Shown: piece by piece, positions 17,661 through 27,600 of the stretch | Layout of the letters: each line of letters starts with the position of its first letter | Position numbering within the stretch: position 1 is the first letter of the stretch | From: Microbulbifer elongatus | GTDB taxonomy: Bacteria > Pseudomonadota > Gammaproteobacteria > Pseudomonadales > Cellvibrionaceae | Reading direction: 5' to 3' | Length of the DNA: 64,000 nucleotides | NCBI RefSeq assembly: GCF_021165935.1 | Contig: NZ_CP088953.1 | Coordinates: forward strand, 434,001 to 498,000 | Notes under the pieces: generated by a model | Database searches by the model: none | What the model was told of the DNA's origin: nothing | What the model saw: the letters and a program-made list of their open reading frames with translations, nothing else | Position numbers and translations under genes: made by a program

Positions 17661-19171
17661 TAGTTCGCTGCCCCCACACCGATTTGTGAAAGTGCGGTAG
17701 TCAATTTCAATTCGGATACCAGGTGGTCGACGGTATAGTGGCTCTTAAGGTGAATAATGCTCTGATAACTCCCCGCTTTACCGGGCTCATCGACTACCCT
17801 TACCCGGGCTTCCCGCAGAGGATAACGAGCGAGCATTTCCCAGGAGAGGTCTTCCCGACCCGTGGTATACCGATCCATCCAGTGTTGCAGCTGACGCTCG
17901 CAATCGGCGGCGTTCATATAGGCCCCAACCTTGTCGCGAATCATGACTTTAATGTAATGCGCAAATCGGGAAGCACAGAGTATCTGCTGCAACATGCTGC
18001 TTATCCGGGCGTTAGCCTGAGCCGCCTTGGAGCTGTACTGCTTGGTTTTCTGCAGTGAGGGCACACTGTTAAAAGCGCTGTAAGGTGTGTCGTAACAGTG
18101 GCACAGGCATATAAAACCGAGATCACTCAGCTCTCGCTCAACGAAATCTGTCACCAGAATCGAGGTCGACATCCTCAGAAACTGTGGTTGACTGTCGACC
18201 CCGTAGCCAAGAGCCGGTAGCTGGGTAACCAGTCCGCCCCCCAGGTGATCCCGTGCGACCCCGCGGATATGGGAGAACCAGCCAACCTCGTCAAATTCCC
18301 GTACCAGCACGGCGCCAAGCGCGAAGACACTGTTTCCCCAGAGATAATTTTTGCTGTTCGTCGCCGCCACATCTTCGCGAAATCGCAGCCCGCGGTAGGC
18401 AGAAAAGCCCTGCGTATGTGGCTCGCGCATCAGTACCTGCGGCAGGGTGATACCGATAAACCGGCTATCCTCCAGCTCCCGTAAGCTGTTCCAACGGATG
18501 TACTGTTTTTCGCGGAAAATTTCGCTGTAATCCATGGGTTTCGCGAGATCATCGTAGCTGTCCACACCGAACAACTGGGGCGTGGCGCTGCAGATAAATG
18601 GTGCGAAGGCGGCAGCTGCCGTATGCGCTATTCCCTGTAGCGTGAAAACATCGTCATAGGGATGACCGTCAAACGGGCGATGAGAGATATAGTAGTCACC
18701 CAGCAACAGTCCATAGGGCTCACCACCGGGCGTACCGAACTCTTCGTTGTAGATAAGATGAAAAAAGCCCGACTGATCAAAATCCGGCGCGCGCTCGATG
18801 TCCCGGGATAAATCCTTCCAGCTCAGGTCCAGGAGCTTGATCTTGATATTGTCAGCACTTGGGGTCTGCTGAATCAACAGGAAAAGGCCCCGCCAGCTCG
18901 CTTCAAGCCGCTGGAATTTCGGCGCATGGATAATGTGGTTAAGCTGATCACTGATCAGCATATCCAGCTCACTGATAACACCGCTGATCCACTGACGAAC
19001 GCTGGTACTACGATGTGCATCACCGGTACCACGGGCGCTTACCCAACGCTCAAAGGCAAACAGGTCATCGGGCTCGTCAAGAAAATCCTTCAGCCAGTTG
19101 GCCTCGAGCACATTGTCATCGCAATGCACGGAAGCGCTGCCGGTAGTTGGACTGGAGGTAACGGCAGACAA
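17660..19171 (-). CDS. Second TssC-like sheath large subunit
   Basis: The 503-residue protein belongs to the TssC/VipB (EvpB) family along its whole length. It contains FQRLEASWRGL, EEFGTPGGEPYGLLLGDYY, FICSATPQLFG, a QYIRWNSLRELEDSRFI segment, and the C-terminal region with YIKVMIRDKVGAYM and CERQLQHWMDRY. It sits directly after the canonical tssC and is clearly a divergent paralogue. Unlike the TssB-TssC fusion elsewhere in the locus, its C-terminal arm is intact. The likely start is TTG at 19171 with GGGAG eight bases upstream. It might co-assemble with TssC, cap the sheath, or form an alternative sheath. Confidence 0.9.
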   Translation of the reverse strand: MSAVTSSPTTGSASVHCDDNVLEANWLKDFLDEPDDLFAFERWVSARGTGDAHRSTSVRQWISGVISELDMLISDQLNHIIHAPKFQRLEASWRGLFLLIQQTPSADNIKIKLLDLSWKDLSRDIERAPDFDQSGFFHLIYNEEFGTPGGEPYGLLLGDYYISHRPFDGHPYDDVFTLQGIAHTAAAAFAPFICSATPQLFGVDSYDDLAKPMDYSEIFREKQYIRWNSLRELEDSRFIGITLPQVLMREPHTQGFSAYRGLRFREDVAATNSKNYLWGNSVFALGAVLVREFDEVGWFSHIRGVARDHLGGGLVTQLPALGYGVDSQPQFLRMSTSILVTDFVERELSDLGFICLCHCYDTPYSAFNSVPSLQKTKQYSSKAAQANARISSMLQQILCASRFAHYIKVMIRDKVGAYMNAADCERQLQHWMDRYTTGREDLSWEMLARYPLREARVRVVDEPGKAGSYQSIIHLKSHYTVDHLVSELKLTTALSQIGVGAAN

Positions 19172-19267
19172 GGCGAGAGCTCCCTAGGATCCTTGGGACA
19201 GAATTGACAAATAACGAACACGCCGAGCGTGCGTAGAAGGGCCGGCAGAAATGCCGGCCCTACACCA

Positions 19268-20755
19268 TCAACCCGCAGACGGGATATTGGCGACCATACG
19301 CATGGAAGTGGTGAGTTCTTCCATCTGCAGCCATGGTTTCAGATAGGCCACGGCGCTGTAGCACCCGGGCTGACCAGGGATCTCTTTCACTTCAACGCGG
19401 GCTTCCGCCAACGGATACTTGGCTTTCATCTCGGCGCTCGCATCCGGGTTGGAGTTGGTGTATTGAGAAATCCACTTGTTCAACCAGCGCTCACAGTCAC
19501 CGGCTTCCATGAATGAGCCGACTTTATCCCGCGCCATCACTTTCAGGTAGTGAGCGATGCGGGAGGTCGCCATGAGATATGGCAGACGAGCGGAAATGGA
19601 TGCATTCGCAGTGGCATCCGGATTGTCGAAAACCTTGGGCTTCTGTGCACTCTGGGAGCCAAAGAAAACGGAGTAATCGGTATTCTTGTAGTGGCACAGC
19701 GGCAGGAAGCCCTGGGCACTGAGCTCAGCTTCACGGCGGTCGGTAATGCCGATTTCCGTCGGGCACTTTTGATCGAGGTCGCCGTCATCGCTTTTGAACA
19801 CGTGGGTCGGCAAACCTTCCACCTTACCACCCCCTTCTGCGCCGCGAATCGCAGTACACCAGGAGTTTTCTGCAAACGCTTTTGTCATGGTAGTGCCCAT
19901 GACATAAGAGGCATTCATCCAGCAGTATTGATCGTGCTCCGCCGGCTTTGACACCCCAGATTCATCCACTTCAAATTCTTCGAAATTGAAGGATTCCACA
20001 GGCTTGGTATTGGCGCCGTAAGGGGTACGAGCCAGTGTACGGGGCATCACCAGGGTGACAAAGCGGGAGTCATCACTGTCGCGGAAGCTGCGCCACTTGA
20101 TGTATTCACCGGACTCGAAGATTCCACCGAGATCACGAGGCTTCGACAGCTCGGTAAAATCGTTAAAACCAAACATGCCCGCGCCGGCGGCAGAAATAAA
20201 CGGGCAGAAACCAGCAGCTGCCACGTTAGACATCTTGCTGAGCAGTTCGATATCTTCCGGGTGACTGGTGAATTCGAAATCACCGATCATGCAGCCGAAA
20301 GGCTCGCCACCTGCAGTACCGAACTCTTCTTCATAGATCTTTTTGAAGGTCTGGCTCTGATCGAACTCAACAGCCTTGTCCAGGTCGCGAAACAGCTCGC
20401 GCTTGTTGATATTCATCATCCGGATCTTCAAGGTGGCACCGGTTTCAGAATTCATCACCAGGTGGTTGAGGCCGCGCCAGGAGCCTTCCAGCTTCTGGAA
20501 TTTCTCATCGTGGAGAATGGCGGAAAGCTGGCGCGACATCGCCTGATCAATTGCCTGCACTGCCTTATTGATGGTCTGGGTCAGGTTGCGGTCCCAGGTC
20601 AGGGTTCCCTGCAATGCCTGCTTGGTCAGGTTGGCAATCAGGTCCTGAGCTTCATCCGGCTGGGTCTGCTTGGTCGCCGAAATGGCCTGCTCGAGGAGAC
20701 TGGCTGACTGCTCTTCAACTTCCTGTTCTGCTACATTTTCAACTTCGGTGCTCAT
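19268..20755 (-). CDS. tssC: TssC (VipB), T6SS sheath large subunit
   Basis: TssC and TssB form the contractile sheath around the Hcp tube. The 495-residue protein has the conserved FQKLEGSWRGLNHLV, EEFGTAGGEPFGCMIGDFEF and SRIAHYLKVMARDKVGSFM segments. The N-terminal acidic and Gln-rich stretch is where ClpV binds in the family. The ATG overlaps the tssB stop (TAATG). This is the canonical copy, by pairing with tssB and by closeness to family norms. Confidence 0.96.
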   Translation of the reverse strand: MSTEVENVAEQEVEEQSASLLEQAISATKQTQPDEAQDLIANLTKQALQGTLTWDRNLTQTINKAVQAIDQAMSRQLSAILHDEKFQKLEGSWRGLNHLVMNSETGATLKIRMMNINKRELFRDLDKAVEFDQSQTFKKIYEEEFGTAGGEPFGCMIGDFEFTSHPEDIELLSKMSNVAAAGFCPFISAAGAGMFGFNDFTELSKPRDLGGIFESGEYIKWRSFRDSDDSRFVTLVMPRTLARTPYGANTKPVESFNFEEFEVDESGVSKPAEHDQYCWMNASYVMGTTMTKAFAENSWCTAIRGAEGGGKVEGLPTHVFKSDDGDLDQKCPTEIGITDRREAELSAQGFLPLCHYKNTDYSVFFGSQSAQKPKVFDNPDATANASISARLPYLMATSRIAHYLKVMARDKVGSFMEAGDCERWLNKWISQYTNSNPDASAEMKAKYPLAEARVEVKEIPGQPGCYSAVAYLKPWLQMEELTTSMRMVANIPSAG

Positions 20756-21273
20756 TACGCATCCTCTCCTTTTTCTTCACCGAGGCCAAGCTGCTCGGAG
20801 ATAGCGCTGACGTTGTCTGTGCTTTTCAGAATATCCTCAAGGACTTTTTCCAGTTCCTCCGAGCGATCGGCCTTGCTCAGCAGGTCACGCAATTTACTGC
20901 GTGCTTCGAGCAGTTGCTTCAGAGGTTCAACCTGATCGACGATCTGCTCCGGGGAGAAATCATCCATATGGTTGAAATCCAGGTCCACAGCCATCTTGCT
21001 ACCGTCGCCAGCCAGGGTGTTTTCAACCTGCAGATTCAGCTTGGGATTTACCTTGGCCATGACATCATTGAAATTGTCACGGTCAATCTGAACAAACTTG
21101 CGCTCTTTCAGAGGTCGGCGATTTTCGGTGTTGTCACCGGAATAGTCCCCCATCACCCCGGTGACGAACGGAAGCTCTTTTTTCACCTCCGCGCCATTGG
21201 TCTCCACATCGTAGGTAATATGGACACGCGGCTTACGCACACGCTTGAGTTTATTGTGAATGCTCTCGGACAT
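20755..21273 (-). CDS. tssB: TssB (VipA), T6SS sheath small subunit
   Basis: The 172-residue partner of TssC has the N-terminal [18 protein letters not shown] and the [13 protein letters not shown] and [15 protein letters not shown] segments typical of the family, plus a C-terminal charged helix. It is translationally coupled to tssC. Confidence 0.96.
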   Translation of the reverse strand: MSESIHNKLKRVRKPRVHITYDVETNGAEVKKELPFVTGVMGDYSGDNTENRRPLKERKFVQIDRDNFNDVMAKVNPKLNLQVENTLAGDGSKMAVDLDFNHMDDFSPEQIVDQVEPLKQLLEARSKLRDLLSKADRSEELEKVLEDILKSTDNVSAISEQLGLGEEKGEDA

Positions 21274-21318
21274 CGGGGTCTCCTTTCCTCAATTTGGAAA
21301 TCGTGGGATTAGTCGGGG

Positions 21319-22605
21319 TTACCAGCTTGGAGCGCCGGACGAGGCCGGCTCAGATTCAGATTGATCGGACCAGCTATCGTCAGTCTGACTCGCAGGAGCC
21401 GGATCTGGCTCGGCAGACGCTGCCGCCTGATCCGAGCGCACTGCTGCTGCGGGAGGGGCTACGTAACGCTGGCTGTCACTGCCATCCAGCATGACGCCGG
21501 TCAGCTGTGAATAGATCGCGCGGGACTGGTCATCGGGAAGAAGTTCGGTCATCAACTCCGCAACCGTCATGCGTCCCCAGTTGATTAGCCGCTCGAGCCC
21601 GGGGGCCAGCGGCGTGTGCGGTTCGTAGGTGCGAAAATAGCGCGCGGCCTTTTCCAGCAGTACCAGCGCATCTTCACGAGAGGTGATAGCGCCGGTTGGC
21701 ACCGCAACCTGTTGCACCATCGCTGTGACCTGCTGCATCCCAGGCTCCTGCGGCGCTTCGCCATCGGGCGCCTCAGGGGATTCCGCAACCGCTGCCAGAG
21801 ATTCCAGCTGCTCCTGATAGATAAAACGCGTTGTACGCAGCACCTCATCCAGCAGGCTGCTGATATTGGAAAACGGGGGAGCATCGTGGGCACAATGTCC
21901 TCGCAGTGTTTCATTGATCTGCTTGTAGGTTGTCAGCGCTTCTTCCAGTGTCTCTACCAAATCCTGAGCCCACTGGGGAGCAGCGCTTTTCGAGCACTGC
22001 TCAAATTCACCGAGACCGTAACCGAGTGTTTCAACACGCGCGGCTTTTGCATCCGGGTCAGCGATTTTATCCGCGTCTCTTGCCTGCTGATACTGGAAAA
22101 AAGAAAAGCCACCGAAGTCCCCTTCCGGGGTAATCTCTGCACTGCGGATAGGAAGCAACAACGTGCCGTCCGCACCGTCGCCATTGAGGCCGGTCAGCGG
22201 TGCAACCTTGGTTTCAAGACCGTCTTCATCGGGCTCGGGGTAAAGGCCGTCCCAAAACTGCTCGACCAGGCCATTGATCAACGCCACACCATCGCGCAGA
22301 CCGGCAAAACCGTGCAGGCGGATGAGCGCTTCGGTGTACCAGCTCGCGACTTCAAGATCTTTGCTTTTTTCTCGCAGAATCTTTTCTGCGGTTCTCGCGA
22401 CATCCCGCCACGGCGCCAACAGGTCGGTATCGCTGTCGTCAAACATAGCCGAGCGCTCGGCCGCTCGGGCGCTATTGCGCGCATCTTTAATGGTGTAGTA
22501 ATCGGAAGTGGGTGAGCGATCCTCACGGATGTCCTCCCCCTGGGGGCTGTCTGCACTGATCTCCTGCAACAAGCCGTCAATTTCGATCACATTGGCGAAC
22601 GCCAT
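21319..22605 (-). CDS. tssA: TssA, T6SS assembly coordinator
   Basis: TssA primes tail assembly at the baseplate. The 428-residue protein has the N-terminal ImpA domain (about 1-160, with SWYTEALIRLHGFAGLRDG and FWDGLYPEPDEDG). A second helical domain follows (about 240-380, with EKAARYFRTYEPHTPLAPG leading to LINWGRMTVAELM). It ends in a Ser/Ala/Pro/Asp-rich tail of about 45 residues that looks disordered. The shape is that of the short TssA class with the LINWGRM-type C-terminus. It starts 81 bp after the preceding unknown T6SS gene. Confidence 0.93.
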   Translation of the reverse strand: MAFANVIEIDGLLQEISADSPQGEDIREDRSPTSDYYTIKDARNSARAAERSAMFDDSDTDLLAPWRDVARTAEKILREKSKDLEVASWYTEALIRLHGFAGLRDGVALINGLVEQFWDGLYPEPDEDGLETKVAPLTGLNGDGADGTLLLPIRSAEITPEGDFGGFSFFQYQQARDADKIADPDAKAARVETLGYGLGEFEQCSKSAAPQWAQDLVETLEEALTTYKQINETLRGHCAHDAPPFSNISSLLDEVLRTTRFIYQEQLESLAAVAESPEAPDGEAPQEPGMQQVTAMVQQVAVPTGAITSREDALVLLEKAARYFRTYEPHTPLAPGLERLINWGRMTVAELMTELLPDDQSRAIYSQLTGVMLDGSDSQRYVAPPAAAVRSDQAAASAEPDPAPASQTDDSWSDQSESEPASSGAPSW

Positions 22606-22686
22606 AGAAATTCCCTTTTCTCACAATTTTCAATCCAGCCAGATAGACACAGATCAAAGAAAACTCGACATCAATTCCGGGCGCGA

Positions 22687-23508
22687 TTAAGCCCGCATAC
22701 GCCGTTTTCGACGTGACATCCGGCCCACTCTTTCTGCAGACTTCGCCGGCGGTCGGGCAGTGTTAAAACTGCCTAGAACACTCAGAAGCAAGGAACGCTT
22801 CTCCTCGAACGCCTGTGCTTCACACCAGAAAAACTGCGTGAATACTCGGCCGTCACTGCGGCAGCAAGCAACCAGATAACGCACCGGAATAACATCTATG
22901 CGTGCGCTGATCTCCCCCACAAAGCCATCAAAGCGGCCTTGAGAGAGCGGCTCCGCGGGGCGCACTACTCTGCCCCCAACAATCTGGTGAGCACATTGTT
23001 GCAGCTGGGCGCTACAGTAATCTTTCATTGCAGCGGGGGAGTCAAACTGTTGTACAGGTTGCCAGAGAACCACGCAAAACTCGTTATTTTCGACGTTTCC
23101 CGCTTCAATCACCGCATTCTGATTGAGACCCGGAAGGGCCTGCCAGTGCGCAGGCAGTTGCAACGCACAGCTACCATCGCTGGCAGCCAGTTTCTCTCCT
23201 CCGATCACAGCCGACGCTGGTTTACTGTCATTCTTTTCACGCGACGCGTTCTGACCGGAATCGCCGTCAGGCTGATCAGAACCATGGACTTCCACATGCC
23301 AGCCCGCTTCGGCAAAGGCCCCGGCAAGACGTTCAGCATCAGCCGCATGCTCATACCGTTTGACCACCGACGTACCACTGGCGAGCAATCGTTTAATCTG
23401 ATGAAAGTCGAGACCAAAACGGCTGGCCAGGTACGCTATGCTCTCACGCCGGGAATAGCCATGACGCAGGCGCCCGGTAAATACAACTTGAAAGTCATTT
23501 ACTGACAT
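22687..23508 (-). CDS. Unknown T6SS-locus protein with an N-terminal FTGxL-type domain and a PsbP/DcrB-like C-terminal half
   Basis: The 273-residue protein has no signal peptide or membrane span. Residues 1-70 (FQVVFTGRLRHGYSRRESI, then VVKRYEHAADAERLAGAF) resemble a small domain seen at the N-terminus of many proteobacterial membrane or stress proteins, with the pattern F-x-G-x-L-x-x-G and VVKR. A charged linker runs to about 105. The C-terminal half, which includes CSAQLQQCAHQIVGG and ends EEKRSLLLSVLGSF, has the rhythm of a PsbP/Mog1/DcrB-like alpha/beta domain, a fold shared by Eag chaperones. This is an inference from pattern only. The ATG at 23508 was chosen over a start at 23535 because AGGGA lies at good distance. 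It is first in the second half of the tss operon. Confidence 0.6.
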   Translation of the reverse strand: MSVNDFQVVFTGRLRHGYSRRESIAYLASRFGLDFHQIKRLLASGTSVVKRYEHAADAERLAGAFAEAGWHVEVHGSDQPDGDSGQNASREKNDSKPASAVIGGEKLAASDGSCALQLPAHWQALPGLNQNAVIEAGNVENNEFCVVLWQPVQQFDSPAAMKDYCSAQLQQCAHQIVGGRVVRPAEPLSQGRFDGFVGEISARIDVIPVRYLVACCRSDGRVFTQFFWCEAQAFEEKRSLLLSVLGSFNTARPPAKSAERVGRMSRRKRRMRA

Positions 23509-23898
23509 TTCTCTTCCCTGAGTTTTTAGCCTCACACTCCATGGAGGCTACAAAGATGCCGAGGTCATCAATCCGGTCCGGGGCCATCTTCATAAAATTC
23601 AGCAATAATGGCATCGAACCAATCGGTACACGCGTACCGATTAAGTAAATTCCAAACCATTATTCTATCGAAATTGAATCAGCAAAGAAGCGTATCGAGA
23701 GGGCAAATTCCCGTAAATCCGCATTTATATTGGTACGCCCATACCAAGTAATACAAAATTACACCAGTTTGGTGGCGGCGCGTAATTACACGTTATTTCA
23801 CCAGTGTAATTGATCGCGGCTGATTACACTTATTGTCCGTCGGAATCACTCGGAAGAACGTCAGCTTCCCGTTCGATAATGTTATCCACAGCCACTGT
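23509..23898. promoter_or_regulatory. 390-bp gap inside the tss operon with palindromes and four ATTACAC heptamers
   Basis: No gene is visible. The AT-rich sequence holds a perfect 9-bp inverted repeat with a 4-base loop (AATCGGTAC, 23621-23629; GTACCGATT, 23634-23642) and a 6-bp one (TTGGTA, 23730-23735; TACCAA, 23742-23747). Four ATTACAC units lie in a 72-bp stretch: about 23759-23764, 23785-23791, 23804-23810 (inverted) and 23823-23829. It separates tagF from the tssA-clpV half and most likely carries a promoter for it. The heptamer also lies at 7373-7379 in the ppkA-hcp control region. Confidence 0.5.
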
Positions 23899-24588
23899 TT
23901 ACCAGTGATATTCCGGCGCTCCGATCATGGAGCAATACGTGGAGGGATCCGGCAGGCCGGGACACAACATGGAAGTGGCATTCAGGTGCTGTGAGCCTGC
24001 ACACCACCACAGGCTATAGCTGCTGGCATTGGGTTTCATCAAAGTTTCCAGCAGCAGTGGATAAGCGTCTTCTACATCGCCACCACCGCTCACTGAAATC
24101 AACCCTTGGCTGTTGTCGCTAGCGGATTGCAGCGCAATATGTCCTTGCGACTGCGTGACACTTTTCCCCGCCCATGCAGGAAAACGCTCGAGGACCTGAT
24201 CCACGAGCAGCCCATTCTGTAATGCCTCGATGGAAAGTTCTGACAACGCCTGAAACCAGGCACGATCATCCGTCATCAATGTAAAAGGGTTCACGGAAGC
24301 GGGTTGCGCGGCCGCCAGAGTAAGCGGGAAATAACGCCCCACACTGTCGACACTCGGCACAAGAACTCCAACCCAGCTCTGCCCGTCGAGCACACCCGGA
24401 GAAAAAGCGAATCGCCAGATCGGGCTGGTAAGATAATAGTCCAACCAGCCCTCACCTATAATTTCCCGCGCGCCGTGCACCGCCCTCTGCAGCCACTCAT
24501 CCCACGGCGTAATAAAAGAGCCAGGAAGATCCCGTTGTACGAAGTCACCGTGCGCAGGCAGCTTGCCAAATATTCCTTTGTTCGCCAT
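23899..24588 (-). CDS. tagF: TagF, T6SS post-translational repressor
   Basis: The 229-residue protein belongs to the TagF/DUF2094 family, which restrains T6SS assembly independently of, or opposite to, the PpkA pathway. The N-terminal GIFGKLPAHGDFVQRDLP is the family signature, followed by WDEWLQRAV, then SPIWRFAFSPG and SVDSVGRYFPLTLAA. It starts 15 bp after tssM, so it is co-transcribed. It is a stand-alone TagF, not fused to PP2C as in some species; the PP2C gene lies separately at the other end of the locus. Confidence 0.93.
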   Translation of the reverse strand: MANKGIFGKLPAHGDFVQRDLPGSFITPWDEWLQRAVHGAREIIGEGWLDYYLTSPIWRFAFSPGVLDGQSWVGVLVPSVDSVGRYFPLTLAAAQPASVNPFTLMTDDRAWFQALSELSIEALQNGLLVDQVLERFPAWAGKSVTQSQGHIALQSASDNSQGLISVSGGGDVEDAYPLLLETLMKPNASSYSLWWCAGSQHLNATSMLCPGLPDPSTYCSMIGAPEYHW

Positions 24589-24603
24589 AACAAAAGCCTG
24601 CGC

Positions 24604-27600
24604 TTACAGAACCTGCGGGCAGCGGTAGGCCGCCAGCAGATTCTTATCAAACGGGTTATAGGCACTGGACGATCGCACCCGGAACTGCGCCGAGCGCCCT
24701 TCTTCGCTAAACGTAAGCAGGTACTCATTGCTGCTGCGCCCGCGGGTCATCTCCGAATTGCCCAGCAGCCGGTACCAGGCCCAATCGCCTTCAAAGTGCT
24801 GTCGATGTATCGTCTGATTCAGATCTTCAAAAATGATACGCACACGATTGGACTCACCACCGCGCCAGTCAAGATTACGACTGGTACGCGGGCCATGCGA
24901 GTACGGCACCCGCTGATCGCCCAACTCCAGAGCGAACAGGCGTACACCGGAGTCGAGCTTTGTCGGCTCTATGCGGAATCCGTAACCAGCCTGCTCTCCC
25001 TGAGCAAACAGGGTTTTGCGGATAATCTCCGCACGCTTCAACTGAGTAAGAGAACTCGAGGAAATCCCAAGGGTGCGCCCTTCCAGTGCGCGCGCCTTCC
25101 AGTTACGTGTATCAACAAAGGGTTTCAGATACTGCTGCACAAACTGCTGCTCAATCCCACCGGGCTTGAAGTACTCATTAAACAGCAACACCGGCACTTC
25201 CTGTTCGCTACGGCTCTGCAGTGGGAATCGGTTGGCAAGGCTGCGGCTATATACACTGTATACCTGCTCACGCCAGGCACGATCGACATGGCCTTTTGCC
25301 TTTGCCATAACCAGTGCCCAGGTATTGTCTGCCACCTGCGTCAGCCAACGATCGAAGGGCGCCGGGGCGTTGGTGGCCTTGATGCGCAATTGCTTGATCG
25401 CATCACTCGCACCAGAAAAACGCGCTTTGGCCTTGTTGAAAGCGACCTCGCCGGCGTCTACACCGCCGTCGATTTCAGCGAGATACTCCTGCACTTTGCC
25501 GATTGCGGCAAGATATTCCTGAACCCGTGCCGGACGCCCTTTCTCACTACGGGTAAGCCTGTGCAGTTCCTCAAACCGAATATCAACGACCGTGGGTTGA
25601 TACTGTTCCGCAATGGCATTTGCGGCGCCGCTAACCGCGGCACCTCCCAACCTGCGCGTGGTGCTCGATACTGGCAGCGGAACCCCGTTGGCATCCACCG
25701 GCAGCTCCGGACGCAACGTCAGTCGGGTATTGTCCGCGGTAATCTCCGAGACTGCGAGCAGCGGCGAGTACACCGGATCGGCAAGTTTGGACAGAACGTC
25801 AAACGCCTGAGAGGTAGAATTGAAGCCCGTCAGCGAAAACCCGGTAAGGAACTGCTGCCAGCGCTGCTGGTACTCCGCCAGATAAATGCGCTTAACATCT
25901 TCACCGAGCTGTTGGCGGTCTTCCTCACTGAAGTCTTCACCGTCCAGGTCATTTCCATAGATCCAGCGCTCCTCTGCCAGCTTCTGCAGCAATGGAGAGT
26001 CCGCACTGAAGTCCACATCCTTGTACCCTGCCTTGGTATACAGATAGGGAATCTGGAACCTGGGGTCCGCCGGGTCCACACCAAATAGCTGCCGGGTATC
26101 GCCCCCGACCTCCCCGTACAGGTCAATCCGCGCCTGCCCGAGATCACTGCGCTGTAACTGACCATAGAGACGCTGGGGAACCGGGATACGGCGCAGCTGC
26201 TGCCGGGCACTGGCGACGACGCGCTCGTTCGGTGCTCGGCCTTCCGGCAGTGGACGGAAAAACAGACGCTCCAGGTGGGCGAGTAACTGCTCCTGCCTGG
26301 CCGCCTCGCCACTCAGGCGCTTCGACCAATCCGCGGAGAAATATGCCTTCAGCGTTTCTATATCGCGCTTGTCTTTCTCAAAGAACATCAGATAGGTTTT
26401 CAGGGTCGACACCAGAGCCGGGTCAGCACTGTCCATTCTGGACAGATCACGCTCGATGGCGGTCTGCAACGCGGGCAGGAAAAGGGTGTCCAGCTGCTGC
26501 TGGTACAGCAGATCCGCGGCGCGATCTACACGATCGTCATACAGGCCCAGGTTATTCAGCCATGGATGTTCTTCTTTCTGATATACCCGCGAGGCGGTAT
26601 GGAGATGCTCCAGCTGATCCAGCGCTTCCGTTGGTGTCAGCCGCCGGCCGCGCGTTTCGGCCTGCAGGGCTTCAAAGCTGCGAATATGATCTCGCACCTC
26701 ATTCATATACAGCTTGTTCTGAGCGACGCTGCCGGTCCATAAAAATAGTGCACCGACAAAAACGGCGGCAGAAGCGGCATACACTGCCCCGCGAAACCAG
26801 CGGGTGGCGCGTTCGAATTTTCGGTTTACCCCGACGAGCTCCGCCTCAGGAAACACAACATCTTTCAGCAGGCGGTGCAGGAAATAGCTCTTACCCTGCC
26901 CCTGATGCTTGTGCCCCACGTCCCGTTCCAGACCAAAGTCAGCACTGACCGTGGCCATCATTCGGTCAATCGGACTGCCTTCCTGAGTGCCACTGGTGAA
27001 ATAGATTCCACGTACCAATGGGACGGTGTCGTAACGATTCGGGCTGAATGCCTGACGCACAAATTCTGAAAGCAGGCTCTGCAGGCTTTCCATACGCGCA
27101 GGAAAGCCCTGTAACAGGGCACGCTTTTCAATATTGCGTTCCTGATTCACCCGCCACAATACGCGCTGATTAAGCCGTCCAATCAATGCGCGGAACTCAC
27201 CTGCAAACTCATCCAGCGGTGCTCCGTCACCAACGCGGCCCTCTTCCGGAAAGCTGATACCCCAGACCTGTTCACGCTCCGCCTGTGAAAGGTTGTCGAA
27301 AAACTCACTAAAGCCTGCCACCAGGTCACACTTGGTGAAGGTGAGATAAATCGGAAAACGAACACCGAGTTGCTGCTGCAGTTCATTCACCCGGGCGCGA
27401 ATGGTTTTCGCCTGATGGGTACGCTGTTCTGCGGTCTGCACCATCAGATCCTGCAGGCTGATCGCAACCAGCACACCGTTTATCGGACGACGACGACGAT
27501 ACTTTTGCAGCAGATTCAAAAATGCCTGCCAGGCACTGTTGTCATATACCCGATGACTATCCTGTGTGGTGTAGCGGCCAGCGGTGTCGATGAGCACGGC

